Below are positions 9,479 to 18,232 of a DNA stretch of 48,405 nt, one piece after another. Source of the DNA: an uncultured Bacillota bacterium (GTDB lineage Bacteria > Bacillota > Clostridia > Peptostreptococcales > Anaerovoracaceae). The notes beneath the pieces were generated by a model. That model was not told the DNA's origin. It made no database searches and saw only the letters and a list, made by a program, of their open reading frames with translations. Positions within the stretch are counted from its first letter, which is position 1. Every line of letters starts with the position of its first letter. The stretch lies in contig CASFAX010000009.1 in assembly GCA_949292945.1 (NCBI GenBank), positions 1 through 48,405 of the forward strand, given 5' to 3'. A program made the position numbers and the translations under genes.

Positions 9479-10707
9479 TAAAGTACGTCCTTTCTGTTTA
9501 TGTCATACTTGTTGAATTCTATGTAATCGTCGGTATTCTGAGGCATTTCCTTTCTCTCCAGCCTGTTCCTTATGAACCTTCCGGCATAGTAGTAGATTAT
9601 TGCAAACACCGGAACTCCGAGAACCATGCCGATGAATCCGAAAAGACCTCCTGCTATGATTATGGCAAACATTACCCAGAAACTTGCAAGGCCGGTGGTT
9701 TCGCCCAGGATTGCAGGGCCTATGACGTTTCCGTCAAGCTGCTGGATTATCAGTATGAGAATGAGGAAGTAGAAGGACTGCAAAGGACTTACCAGGAATA
9801 TTATTATGGCCGACGGAATGGCTCCGATAAACGGCCCGAAAAACGGTATGACGTTGGTCACTCCCACGATAGTGCTGACGAGAGCAGGGTAAGGGAGGTG
9901 CAGAACCGTCATGGACGCATAGCATATTACGCCTATTATGGCCGAATCTATTATCTTGCCGTTTATGAAGCCGCCAAAAGTCCTGTTGGCAAAGTTTCCG
10001 AAGTCGAATATCTCGTCGGACACAGATTTGCTGGTGGTTGCCAGTATGGCCTTCTTAAGCTGAGCCTTAAACTTCTCCTTGCTGTTGAGAAGGTAGACGC
10101 AGGCGATGACCCCTACCACCACGTTGAGGGCAGTCTTAAGGGTGAGTATAACTCCCGTGGATATGGTCTCCATATAAGATCCTATTCTGGTCATAAGGTC
10201 GCTCTGAACCCAGTTCAGCACGGTATCTTCCATGTTCCTCACCACGCTGTCTAGAACTTCTGCCATGGCAGGTGAACTGAACCCGGAAGTCACGCTTTCA
10301 GCCCATGCCGTAAGAGCGTCAAACCTTTCAGGCAGGGACTGAATGATTCCCGTAATGCTCCGTATGAGTTCAGGAATCAGCAGAGCGATGAGTCCTCCCA
10401 CCACACCGAATAGAACGAGAAGGGAAACTATACTTCCCACCACCTTGGAAAGAGCGAACGCCCTCTTTCTGTTCTTAATATGCACCAGCCGGTACGTCTT
10501 TCTCACCGTAAGATTATACACGGGACAAAGCAGGTATGCCATGACGAATCCGTATATAAACGGTGAAATTATGCTCTGAACGGTATACAGTATATCCCTG
10601 AAGCCGGTAAAATCCGTAGCTATCCTGTAGAAAATTATCAGCGCCGCTCCCGTTAGAAAAAGGGTAACGGCCAGTTTGAAATATCTGCTCTGACGAAGAT
10701 GCTTCAT
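9478..10707 (-). CDS. AI-2E family transporter (PerM-like permease)
   Basis: This is a 409-residue membrane protein with about eight hydrophobic segments, grouped as one pair near residues 10-85, a long amphipathic stretch near 110-200, and a C-terminal block of helices. VTNVIPFFGPFIGAIPS in the second half is the signature of the AI-2E/PerM/YdiK family. The substrate cannot be read from sequence; characterised relatives export autoinducer-2 or act as Na+/H+ antiporters. The start has a strong AGGAGGGGG site. It is the first gene of the murB-PHP-rapZ series. Confidence 0.88.
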   Translation of the reverse strand: MKHLRQSRYFKLAVTLFLTGAALIIFYRIATDFTGFRDILYTVQSIISPFIYGFVMAYLLCPVYNLTVRKTYRLVHIKNRKRAFALSKVVGSIVSLLVLFGVVGGLIALLIPELIRSITGIIQSLPERFDALTAWAESVTSGFSSPAMAEVLDSVVRNMEDTVLNWVQSDLMTRIGSYMETISTGVILTLKTALNVVVGVIACVYLLNSKEKFKAQLKKAILATTSKSVSDEIFDFGNFANRTFGGFINGKIIDSAIIGVICYASMTVLHLPYPALVSTIVGVTNVIPFFGPFIGAIPSAIIIFLVSPLQSFYFLILILIIQQLDGNVIGPAILGETTGLASFWVMFAIIIAGGLFGFIGMVLGVPVFAIIYYYAGRFIRNRLERKEMPQNTDDYIEFNKYDINRKDVL

Positions 10708-10789
10708 ATTATCCCCCTCCTAAGGTTATACTACCATAGGTAGAGGTTTTTTTCCACCGGCTTTGGGAAAGTTTACACGCACGCCCCAC

Positions 10790-11632
10790 TTACTGTAAAT
10801 TTATTTTCTCAGCAAACTCTTTTACGGTTTCCATAATTGCAGGATATGTAATCTCTCTTGCATACAAATTATGTGTCTGGTATCTTTTCCATAGATTCTG
10901 CAGAACGGTTGATTCTTCCAGTGCCGGCAGAATCCGTTCCGTGTCCTGTAGAACGGACAGGGAATCTCTTTTCTTCGCTGTGGCGAGAACCGCCTGTTTC
11001 AGAAGGTTCCAGTCTGCATTTTCACAGTATATCCGGTATAGAAGGTGTAAATCATAAAAATCTCTTGCTCGCGTATTTCCTACATTTCTTCTGATGATAG
11101 TTTCGTATTTTTCCGCCAGTATGGTTTCCTGTGTGTAGGCTTTCACCACTACCCGACGGTCATCAAACATGAATGGATAGGAAAATTGGATCTCTTTTGG
11201 TGTAATTTCATCACCGGTTGTTATATCAATCTTCATAGGTATTTTCATTTTCCCATATATGGCTTGGATGGAAGCACGGAAGTTTTCGTATTCATCATCC
11301 TCACGGATTGGCGTGAGGTCTAAAAGCTTAAATTCAACCCCGTCATCTACATTCTAATCCAGAATTTCACTGATTGCTTTTCGTATGCTCCGTTCATCCA
11401 TTGTCAAGCCTTTTACGGTCGTATCCATATCCATTGTCGTCCGTTCCGCTATACCGAGGATGGCGGAAATCAACAATCCACCTTTTAAAATAAATTTGTC
11501 CTTGTATTTGGAAATGGAAAGACGTTCAATGATACGTTCAAACATAAAGATCTGCAGGGCTTCCTGTGCGTGGATTCCTTTCTTCTTTGCCAGATTGCGA
11601 ATGGCTCCTTTTAGTTGTTCTGGTGTCTTCAT
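10790..11632 (-). pseudogene. AbiEii-type nucleotidyltransferase toxin, split by an in-frame amber codon
   Basis: One reading frame runs from the ATG at 11632 to a stop at 10790, interrupted only by TAG at 11356-11354. The N-terminal part (92 residues) carries the nucleotidyltransferase core motifs KFILKGGLL and TTMDMDT. The C-terminal part continues in the same frame after the amber codon (NVDDGVEFKLLDLTPIRE, then IDITTGDEI and AEKYETIIRR). Intact AbiEii proteins are about 280-300 residues, and the joined frame gives about 280, so this is one point mutation in an otherwise complete gene. The start overlaps the antitoxin gene by 4 bp. An internal ATG at 11248 could give a C-terminal fragment without the core. 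A sequencing error or suppression of TAG is also possible. Confidence 0.85.
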
Positions 11633-12225
11633 AACAATATCTCCATATACTCCTGTACTTTTCCCTCAATATGAAATTCCTTGGCATATTTCATCAATCG
11701 GATGTTGTCACAATCTTTGGACGTGAAATATCCTTTCACTGCCTGGCTAAAAACCTGTGGATCTGTCTTCTTGCGACCCCGTATTATATCACAAATACAC
11801 CGTTCTCTATCATAGACCATAATTTTTCCGCCTTGTGGTGAGGCCATCTCCATAATTCCAATGCTCCATAAGGACGGCTTAATCCGGTGGAACTCTACAT
11901 GAAGTAATTCTTCCTTTAGATAAAATACATTATAGTTCTTCGGCACTGTCATAGAAACCATCTGTGGGAAACGATCAGACAAGCCGTGAAAATATAATGC
12001 TGTTCCATAAGAGAAAATTCCTTTTTTACATCTGCTCTGCAGCAATACAAATTCGTCATTGATGCTGTCCGCAAATGAATAAATTCCCCGGCTTTCCCGA
12101 ATCAGGCTGCCTTCATCCGTGTATCTCTTGAGCTTCTCCCGTCGAATCCCCGCGCCGGTTACATCTTTCGTATACAGATAACCATTTTCTCTGGCAAGTT
12201 TTTTCAAAGAATCTAAATCAGTCAT
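11629..12225 (-). CDS. AbiEi-type antitoxin / transcriptional repressor
   Basis: AbiEi proteins are the antitoxin and autorepressor of the AbiE abortive-infection toxin-antitoxin pair. This 198-residue protein has an N-terminal winged-helix segment (about residues 1-55: LARENGYLYTKDVTGAGI, LIRESRGIYSF) and a C-terminal antitoxin domain (SYGTALYFHGLSDR, ERCICDIIRGRKK). I chose the ATG at 12225, preceded by AGAGGTGA, over a start 23 codons upstream that would include the promoter. It overlaps the toxin by 4 bp. The operator-like inverted repeat just upstream fits negative autoregulation. The reading frame is intact. Confidence 0.88.
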   Translation of the reverse strand: MTDLDSLKKLARENGYLYTKDVTGAGIRREKLKRYTDEGSLIRESRGIYSFADSINDEFVLLQSRCKKGIFSYGTALYFHGLSDRFPQMVSMTVPKNYNVFYLKEELLHVEFHRIKPSLWSIGIMEMASPQGGKIMVYDRERCICDIIRGRKKTDPQVFSQAVKGYFTSKDCDNIRLMKYAKEFHIEGKVQEYMEILL

Positions 12226-12247
12226 AGCGTCACCTCTCTTGCTGTAA

Positions 12248-12289
12248 TTTGATACTATTATACTATATAGTGTCAAATTTGTACACATG
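12248..12289 (-). promoter_or_regulatory. AbiE promoter with overlapping inverted-repeat operator
   Basis: An inverted repeat of two 10-base arms (TTTGATACTA at 12248-12257 and TAGTGTCAAA at 12268-12277; nine of ten bases pair) has a 10-base centre. On the minus strand TATAAT falls inside the repeat, 17 bases after TGTACA, so a bound repressor would block the promoter. This is the arrangement known for AbiEi autoregulation. Confidence 0.7.
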
Positions 12290-12531
12290 CACATATTCGC
12301 ACTTCCACCCGGGAATTTTTTCTGTCGGTAATCGGAAGTTAGAGCAGGATACGATGATTAGCCGCCGTCCCTTCTCACCACCATGCGTATCGCTCAGTAC
12401 ATGACGGTTTCAAGAGTTTACGTGCAGTGACTACGCATTAGCGCTTTGAAGCCAATCTCACAATCGATGTATTAGAATGGTAAGGGGCATACTATCACGT
12501 AAATGAAAATCTTAATCGGGGGCAGACATAC

Positions 12532-12576
12532 AAAACGGGAATAAAATAGTCAATACCACTATTTCATTCCCGTTTT
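12532..12576. terminator. Long AT-flanked hairpin, probable terminator
   Basis: A 19-base arm starting AAAACGGGAAT pairs with its complement ending ATTCCCGTTTT with one mismatch and a short loop. It lies 33 bp after the small membrane ORF at 12610 and ends in T runs on both strands, so it may be bidirectional. Confidence 0.7.
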
Positions 12577-12609
12577 AAATTATCAAAATTATCAGGTGCA
12601 GGAGAACTG

Positions 12610-12801
12610 CTACTTTGACTCATTCATCTTATTCGTCTTGTATATTTTTACCCCCTTTTTTATCTCACGTATTAATGCTATCAATAGTACAATCGCCGCT
12701 ACTACCTGAAATATGAGCAAAAAGCTTACTGGGTTTTGGGGAGTTTTCAGAAACCATATAATGCTGCTTAAAGTGCCAAAGAAAGCACAAGCAAACACCA
12801 C
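12610..12801 (-). CDS. Small two-helix membrane protein, unknown function, possibly truncated
   Basis: The 63 residues hold two hydrophobic helices (about 3-18 and 25-43) and a basic C-terminal tail, IREIKKGVKIYKTNK. I do not recognise the family. The only starts are two GTG codons without a clear ribosome site. The same frame continues upstream through IINIV and ANGKQG to a TAA at 12849-12847, and beyond that to an ATG at 12909 with a good AGGAG site. It may therefore be the remainder of a longer ORF of about 100 codons broken by one stop. It follows the lipoprotein gene and is probably co-transcribed with it. Confidence 0.4.
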   Translation of the reverse strand: MVFACAFFGTLSSIIWFLKTPQNPVSFLLIFQVVAAIVLLIALIREIKKGVKIYKTNKMNESK

Positions 12802-12917
12802 TATGTTAATAATGCCTTGCTTTCCATTCGCCGTCTTCCCTTGTCGTTATATATACTTCGTCAGCAGGAACGCTTCCACCCGTAAAACGAGCAGAAGCGC
12901 CCTTCTCATTTCTCCTA

Positions 12918-13460
12918 TTATACAATCGAGACAATCGGATTATCTAATGTAACTGACTTCGTCTCGCCTGCTTCGGTCGTGTAGACCATCGTCAGGCTCG
13001 CTCCGGCTGAAGCAAACATATCCCCCATCTGGCTGGCTACCGGAATATAGCTTTCAAATTCAGTGGCTATGGAGAAGTTGTTTTCCAGCGGCATACACAT
13101 TCTGAATCGCAAGTCTGTATCAGGAGACAATCGGCCTGCCCAGTAGCTAAGGTAGGCAGAAGTTACAGTTGCTCCCGTATCGTCTTCAACCCAGTATCCC
13201 GAAACGTCGGTGATGAGATACCTTTCCGGAGACTTTCCCTCCTGAAAACTAACGGTCAGATACACAGCAGGCTCTCCACTTTCCCCTCCTGCATTCACAG
13301 TACTGTTTCCTCCGCTAAGGTCAAAAGCATCAGGATTGTCAAATTCAGTGTCACTGCCGCCGTCATTGTCCCCGCCGGAACAGGCCGTAAGCAGCCCCAA
13401 AACCATCAGCGCGGCAATCATAAGGCTTATGGCTTTCCTTTTCGTAACTTTCCTCTTCAT
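12918..13460 (-). CDS. Putative secreted lipoprotein, unknown function
   Basis: The protein has a basic N-terminus, a hydrophobic segment (about residues 11-23) and the lipobox LTAC followed by SGGDNDGGSD, a typical lipoprotein signal with a flexible linker. The remaining 130 or so residues form one small domain (LTVSFQEGKSPERYLITD, TLDNPIVSIV) that I cannot assign. I chose the ATG at 13460, after GGGGGAG, over a GTG one codon upstream. Codon use looks like its neighbours. It should be anchored on the outer face of the membrane. The sequence just after the stop stays open in a +1 frame for about 40 codons, noted under findings. Confidence 0.7.
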   Translation of the reverse strand: MKRKVTKRKAISLMIAALMVLGLLTACSGGDNDGGSDTEFDNPDAFDLSGGNSTVNAGGESGEPAVYLTVSFQEGKSPERYLITDVSGYWVEDDTGATVTSAYLSYWAGRLSPDTDLRFRMCMPLENNFSIATEFESYIPVASQMGDMFASAGASLTMVYTTEAGETKSVTLDNPIVSIV

Positions 13461-13618
13461 CACTTCTCCCCCTCTCCAAAACTACATTTAAACGAAATTT
13501 TATGTATTTTCTGTGTTTTTCTCATTGTAGTCCGTTACCTGGGGGTTGTCAATAGTAAGTTGCATGACCGGAAAAGCCGGTTAGGAAGTTGATGTGAGAC
13601 AATACTATCAACCAGCAG

Positions 13619-13698
13619 TTTCAACCATTTTAGCACTATGACCCACTTTGGTTGAACGATATTCTACCTTTTATCGGGTTGCAACCGATTTGATTGAA
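13619..13698. repeat. Possible degenerate intergenic element F (arm TTCAACCA)
   Basis: TTCAACCA at 13620-13627 pairs perfectly with TGGTTGAA at 13649-13656, an arm offset of 29 as in elements A-D. A weaker second unit starts 42 bases later (TTCTACCT at 13662 and TGATTGAA at 13691). No clear second pair follows, though AGGTTGAA recurs at 13775. The interval 13461-13971 otherwise holds only a terminator and short GC-rich repeats (CAGCTGG and its variants, 13871-13905); an 83-codon ORF there has no coding features. Confidence 0.4.
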
Positions 13699-13925
13699 AA
13701 GCATGGACGGATTTCAGTTCATATGAAGGCCGGAGAAGCGAAAAGGTAAACTAAAATCGTGTGAACCCTGTAAAAGGTTGAATTTTGTTAAACTGAATCG
13801 CGATTTTTCCCGGGAAAAGTCGAACCGGGTGCTTCTATCAGAAAACCGAGCGCTGCCAACCGGGTGCCGACAGCTGGGGACTGCCAGCTGGTAGCAACCA
13901 GCTGAGAACTGCCATCTGAGAACTG

Positions 13926-13954
13926 AAAAATCCCGGCCACCCAGCCGGGATTTT
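13926..13954 (-). terminator. Rho-independent terminator after yfcE
   Basis: AATCCCGGC (13929-13937) and GCCGGGATT (13944-13952) form a perfect 9-bp stem with a 6-base loop, ending in T residues on the minus strand (A run at 13926-13930). It lies 18 bp past the stop of the phosphoesterase and closes the regulator-dsdA-yfcE unit. Confidence 0.9.
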
Positions 13955-13971
13955 CCTCTTAACATTAAGTT

Positions 13972-14544
13972 TTAAAACCTGTCGCTGTAGTTTAATATGC
14001 TGCGGATGTGGCCGCCTTTGACGGTCTTTCCGCCAGGCGAGTTTCCGCCGCCCGTTCTGCCGCCGGGAAACAGGGTGTCGTAGTACACCAGATTTGCAAA
14101 GAATCCGTGTTCGTCTGCCTGTATCACCGCGCAGGCGCCGCCTTTGCCGTCTCTGGGGCGGGTGAGGCTTCCGGGATTTATAAGGTATATGCCGTTCATG
14201 TCACGGCAGAGGGAGACGTGGGTATGGCCGAAGCACACGGCGCGGCAGTTCTTTTCCTCAGCGGTGTAAAGAAGGGCATTGAGGTCGTAGTCCACTCCCT
14301 CTGCATGGCCGTGGGTGACCAGAATGTCTCCTGCCGGCGTTCCCACTATCCTGACGTCTCTGTACGCTCCATCACAGTTTCCGGAAACCCCTTCAACGGG
14401 AACTCCCGTTATATCCGAAAGGCGCTTTCCGTCGTCTCTCAAGTCTCCGCAGTGGATTATGAGATCTGCGCCGCCGATTTTGTCAAAAATTCTGTAGGCC
14501 TTATCTATCTGTCCGTGGGTGTCGCTTACCACGAATATCTTCAT
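13972..14544 (-). CDS. YfcE/MJ0936-type metallophosphoesterase
   Basis: This is a small calcineurin-like phosphodiesterase that hydrolyses model phosphodiesters; its true substrate is unknown. The metal-binding motifs are complete: SDTHG (D8, H10), HCGD, SGNCD, THGH and FGHTHV. The 190 residues include a Gly-rich C-terminal tail (PGGRTGGGNSPGGKTVKGG) that goes beyond the usual length of about 160-180 and is low in complexity. It starts 4 bp after dsdA and is followed by a strong terminator, so it is the last gene of that transcript. Confidence 0.92.
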   Translation of the reverse strand: MKIFVVSDTHGQIDKAYRIFDKIGGADLIIHCGDLRDDGKRLSDITGVPVEGVSGNCDGAYRDVRIVGTPAGDILVTHGHAEGVDYDLNALLYTAEEKNCRAVCFGHTHVSLCRDMNGIYLINPGSLTRPRDGKGGACAVIQADEHGFFANLVYYDTLFPGGRTGGGNSPGGKTVKGGHIRSILNYSDRF

Positions 14545-14548
14545 ATCT

Positions 14549-15862
14549 CTACTTCGTTTCCTTCCCCATCTTATAGTATTTGTCCATCTCCTCCCGAGGA
14601 ACCATGCTGCCGCCGGTTGCCCAGATTATGTGAGTGGCGTTTTCCAGCTTGTCCTTCAGGCCGTTCTTTATGAGATAGGCTTCCGACGCCAGAACGTGGT
14701 GAGGGCCGGTAAAGCATGCACAGGCGGAAGGCTCCACCTCTATGCCTTCGGTATCCTTAAGGTCTGCAAGGAACGGGTACAGCTTTTCGTCGTTTATGGT
14801 GAAGCAGCCGTCGAGGAGGGACTTCATTATGGTGCCTACCAGTCTTGAAGGTCTGGATACGGCAAGTCCGTCTGCGGCAGTCTTTCCGTCAAGTCCTATA
14901 TCCTGAGCCGAAATCTTGTCGTTGAGGCCTGTCATCATGCCCAGGGTCATGCAAGGGGCGTGAGTCGGCTCGCCAAAGAAAACGTGAATATTCTTTCCGA
15001 ACATCTCCTTAAGTCCAAAGGTGATTCCGCCGGGAGCCCCGCCGACTCCGCACGGTATGTATACGAATACCGGGTGCTCGTCGTCGCAGAGGATTCCCGC
15101 TTCCTCAAACTGTGGTATTATGCGCTTTGCGGCTACGGAATAACCCAGGAACAGGTCTGCCGAACCTTCGTCGTCTACAAAGTGGCACTTTTTGTCCCCG
15201 GCGGCAAGGCGCCTTCCCTCGGCCACCGCCTTCTGATAGTCATCCTCGTATTCAACCACGGTGACGCCTTTTGAGCGGAGGAGATCCTTCTTCCACTGGC
15301 GGGCGTCAGCGGACATGTGAACAGTAACCTTAAAGCCAAGTTTTGCGCTGATGATTCCTATGGAAAGCCCCAGATTTCCGGTGGAGCCCACGGCTACGCT
15401 GTACCCGCTGAAAAGCTCTCTGAATCTGTCCTCCGTAAGGATGCTGTAATCGTCATCTTTTGTCAGCATGCCCTTTTCCATGGCAACCTTCTCGGCAAAC
15501 TTCAGCACCTCGTATATTCCGCCTCTGGCCTTTACCGATCCCGAAACGGCCAGGTGGCTGTCGCACTTGAGAAACAGTCTGCCAGGAATGGCCTTTCCTT
15601 CATCCTCTTCCAGCTTCTTCTTCATGGAAGGTATCTCCTTAAGAGGGGATTCGATTATTCCTCCCGTGCTTTCCGTCTCGGGGAATGCCTTCCTTATATA
15701 AGGCGCAAAACGTGCAAGGCGCGCTTCGGCGTCCTCTATGTCGTTAAGTCCGAAAGGTATCGGCATTTCCTCTCCCGAGCTTTCGTTGAGCCACATGATT
15801 TCCCTGCATTCCCTCATGTCGTTTATCATAGGGTATTCCAGCACCAGCTTATCGATGTCCAT
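14549..15862 (-). CDS. dsdA: D-serine ammonia-lyase
   Basis: DsdA is a pyridoxal-phosphate enzyme that deaminates D-serine to pyruvate and ammonia. The PLP lysine is K111 in SGSVKARGG, and [11 protein letters not shown] is the phosphate-binding loop. The 437 residues match the usual length, and the N-terminal extension ([23 protein letters not shown]) separates it from threonine dehydratases. The start follows TAGGAGG. The gene lies 22 bp after the sigma-54 activator and 4 bp before yfcE, on one transcript. The usual LysR-type DsdC regulator is absent, which makes the linked activator the most likely controller. Confidence 0.95.
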   Translation of the reverse strand: MDIDKLVLEYPMINDMRECREIMWLNESSGEEMPIPFGLNDIEDAEARLARFAPYIRKAFPETESTGGIIESPLKEIPSMKKKLEEDEGKAIPGRLFLKCDSHLAVSGSVKARGGIYEVLKFAEKVAMEKGMLTKDDDYSILTEDRFRELFSGYSVAVGSTGNLGLSIGIISAKLGFKVTVHMSADARQWKKDLLRSKGVTVVEYEDDYQKAVAEGRRLAAGDKKCHFVDDEGSADLFLGYSVAAKRIIPQFEEAGILCDDEHPVFVYIPCGVGGAPGGITFGLKEMFGKNIHVFFGEPTHAPCMTLGMMTGLNDKISAQDIGLDGKTAADGLAVSRPSRLVGTIMKSLLDGCFTINDEKLYPFLADLKDTEGIEVEPSACACFTGPHHVLASEAYLIKNGLKDKLENATHIIWATGGSMVPREEMDKYYKMGKETK

Positions 15863-15884
15863 TTCTTTCCTCCTACCTTAAACA

Positions 15885-17957
15885 TCAAAGTCCGTACTTC
15901 AACTTCTTTCTTGCAAACGTCGTCTGAGGCAGTCCGAGTATATCTGCTGCCTTGCGGGTGGTTCCTCCTTTTCTTATCGCATACTCTATGAGCTGTTTCT
16001 CCTGCCTTTCCATAATCTCGTGGAAGTCCACGTGATTCTTTTCCTCCAGATCGACGGCTATGGTAAAGGCGTCTTCTCCTGCGCTTTCCGAAAGGATTCT
16101 GGCGGTCCGGCTGGCTGAGATACTGCTTCCAGCAGCGCTTATCACCAGCCTGTGAATCACGTTTTCCAGCTCCCTGACGTTTCCCGGCCAGTCGTACCGG
16201 TAAAGGACGTCAAGAGCGCCTGTGGAAAGCTTTCTGCTTACATTATACTTCCTTGACCAGCCTTTTACAAAGCTTTCTGCAAGGCATATTATATCTTCTC
16301 TCCTGTTTCTCAGCGGCGGAACGTCTATGCAGCATATGTTCAGCCGATAGAAAAGGTCTTCTCTGAACGCTCCGGAATTTACGAGCTCCCTCAGCGGCAC
16401 GTTGTTGGCGGCTACAACTCTGACGTTTACGGAAATCTGTTTCGTTCCGCCCACCCTGTAAAACGTGTTTTCCTGAAGAACCCTGAGGAGTTTTGACTGC
16501 ATGGAAAGAGGCAGAGAGCCTATTTCATCGAGGAAGAGTATGCCGTTATCGGCCATCTCGAAGTACCCTTTCTTTCCCGTTGCCGACGCTCCTGTAAAAG
16601 ATCCCGGTTCATAGCCGAAGAACTCCGATTCCGCCAGGTTTTCGTGAATGGTTGCGCAGTTTATCTTTATGCACGGCATGGCATGTCTTTCGCTGTTCTG
16701 GTGAATCAGCGACATTATCTTTTCCTTTCCCGTGCCCGTCTCGCCCTGAATAATGACGTTGCAGTCGTACTTTGCTATGTTGAGAACCTCTTCGACCATC
16801 CTGGCAGTCACCGGGCTCTTGTATATGAAATCGCCGGCCCTTCCCGCCTTTGAAAGATCCAGGCTCTTCGCCCGGCTTTCCGTCATCGAAGAAGGCGCTT
16901 TCTTTTCCTCGTACATGTCGTCCAGCCTGTCCAGAACGTCTTTGGCGCTTCTTACGACGTCCATGGTAAAGTCCGGGTAATCCCTTATGTACTGGTCAAA
17001 GAGGTACATGAACACGGATTTTCCCATGGATTCTGCTACGGTCTGGGCGATAGCGTAGTGGTTATCAACGGTAGTAAAGTATATGCAGCCTGACGGCTTT
17101 GCCATGAACACCGCCAGGGTCTCCGCACCGTATATGTCCTCAGCCACGATTATGAAATCAGCCTGGCAGCACTGGCCGTCATCCTTCATATTCCTGTACG
17201 CTTCCGTCGGATCGGAAAGGTCTGTCATTATGACGTGATCCACCACCGGAAATACGGCCTTTTCTATAGTATCTACGGTAAGGTCTCCTCGGAGGTTTTC
17301 ATCGATTATAGCTGTAACCGACGCACCCGCCACGGCCTTTTTTACAGCCGAAGCGTAAATCACCGATGTGCACGCGTTTCTTCCTATTACGACTACATTA
17401 GCAGCTTTTCTTTCCTCGGCCATGTTTCTGGCAGTGAAAAGGCAGCCGGCTTCGTTTAAGGCAGACATGGAGTAACTCTCCCGCAGGCTTTCATCGACGT
17501 GAACCAGAGGCGAAGCCTGAAACAGCACGGCGTGTCCGCATACATCCATCTGTCCGTAGTTGAAATCTATCTTGCTTATCTCGTCTATTTTGACGGGAAT
17601 TCCGCAGAGAGAAGCCAGACAGTATATCCTGTCTCCCGGGCTGATACCGCCGTCTCCGTAGTCCTTTCCTATTTTTTCCACGGTACCCAAAAGACAGCCT
17701 CCCGTCCCCGTAAACGGGTTATGCAGCTTGCCCCTCTTTTCGATTATATCCATAACCTTGGCGCGGATTCTGTTCTCGTTAAATCCGCAGCTGCTGCATA
17801 TCTGCTGAAAGCTGTCCCACTCCACATTTATCTTTTCTATTTTAATCAGAACCTCGTCATCCGCAATCTCCATGCTGTTATCGAGTTTCCATGCCGTTAC
17901 GGGAACTACGCCCTTTGGCTCCAGAACCCGGCTGACACCAAAATCCTTATCCATCAT
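15885..17957 (-). CDS. Sigma-54 activator with a diaminohexanoate-dehydrogenase-like sensor domain
   Basis: The 690 residues divide into three parts. Residues 1-340 resemble L-erythro-3,5-diaminohexanoate dehydrogenase (Kdd): EPKGV, AWKLDN, GKLHNPFTGTGG and GTVEKIG align with the enzyme as I remember it. Residues 375-610 are the AAA+ domain: GETGTGKE (405-412), the sigma-54 contact loop GSFTGA (452-457), LFLDEIG (474-480) and GNVREL (592-597). Residues 650-690 are a Fis-type helix-turn-helix. The glycine-rich NAD loop is degraded (VIGRNACTS at 191-199), so the domain probably senses a ligand rather than catalysing. The gene diverges from the NhaC-family transporter, whose sigma-54 promoter it most likely activates, and is followed by dsdA. 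The start is either of two adjacent ATG codons. Confidence 0.92.
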   Translation of the reverse strand: MMDKDFGVSRVLEPKGVVPVTAWKLDNSMEIADDEVLIKIEKINVEWDSFQQICSSCGFNENRIRAKVMDIIEKRGKLHNPFTGTGGCLLGTVEKIGKDYGDGGISPGDRIYCLASLCGIPVKIDEISKIDFNYGQMDVCGHAVLFQASPLVHVDESLRESYSMSALNEAGCLFTARNMAEERKAANVVVIGRNACTSVIYASAVKKAVAGASVTAIIDENLRGDLTVDTIEKAVFPVVDHVIMTDLSDPTEAYRNMKDDGQCCQADFIIVAEDIYGAETLAVFMAKPSGCIYFTTVDNHYAIAQTVAESMGKSVFMYLFDQYIRDYPDFTMDVVRSAKDVLDRLDDMYEEKKAPSSMTESRAKSLDLSKAGRAGDFIYKSPVTARMVEEVLNIAKYDCNVIIQGETGTGKEKIMSLIHQNSERHAMPCIKINCATIHENLAESEFFGYEPGSFTGASATGKKGYFEMADNGILFLDEIGSLPLSMQSKLLRVLQENTFYRVGGTKQISVNVRVVAANNVPLRELVNSGAFREDLFYRLNICCIDVPPLRNRREDIICLAESFVKGWSRKYNVSRKLSTGALDVLYRYDWPGNVRELENVIHRLVISAAGSSISASRTARILSESAGEDAFTIAVDLEEKNHVDFHEIMERQEKQLIEYAIRKGGTTRKAADILGLPQTTFARKKLKYGL

Positions 17958-17998
17958 GTCTCCCTTTGTCGTCTTAAAAAATACTTTCCCTGACTATC

Positions 17999-18027
17999 AT
18001 GGTATTCTCTCAGCGAAAAAAAGTCAA
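17999..18027 (-). promoter_or_regulatory. Sigma-70 type promoter of the activator-dsdA-yfcE unit
   Basis: TTGACT (18027-18022), a 17-base spacer and TACCAT (18004-17999) on the minus strand lie 42 bp before the regulator start. This gives the activator housekeeping transcription, separate from its sigma-54 target. Confidence 0.55.
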
Positions 18028-18065
18028 TGAAAAACACCATTTCCGGAACACATTTTAATCCTGCG

Positions 18066-18114
18066 TTCCGAATTCGGGTCAAAATATGCTCACTCTCATT
18101 CCTTCCGGTTCGGG
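18066..18114. promoter_or_regulatory. Candidate upstream activator sites
   Basis: TTCCGAATTCGGG (18066-18078) and TTCCGGTTCGGG (18103-18114) are two related sites with inverted character, 37 bp apart and about 120-170 bp upstream of the -24/-12 promoter, the usual distance for a sigma-54 enhancer. A third related piece, TTCCGGAA, is at 18041-18048. Confidence 0.5.
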
Positions 18115-18232
18115 CTTACGGGCTGTCTAAATGTTTTTCTCTCTGGAATCTGCGGACAAAAACGCCTGAAAAACTGATTTTCAAAGGCATCCACCTCCAC
18201 CGACTTTGAGTATGTTAAGTTTTTGGCAATTA

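Larger units (their letters stand above)
12226..12609. other. Gene-free interval upstream of the AbiE locus
   Basis: Apart from the AbiE promoter and the hairpin at 12532-12576, I see no gene, RNA or repeat that I can support in this interval. It contains short complementary pieces (GATACG near 12348 and CGTATC near 12386; ACTTCC and GGAAGT around 12301-12338) but no consistent structure. Confidence 0.4.

Noticed and set aside
11249-11353. Frameshift as the cause of the split AbiEii gene
   Set aside because: Both halves are in the same frame; only the TAG interrupts it.
13714-13965. 83-codon ORF on the minus strand before the yfcE terminator
   Set aside because: It runs through the terminator stem and short GC-rich repeats and has no plausible start signal.
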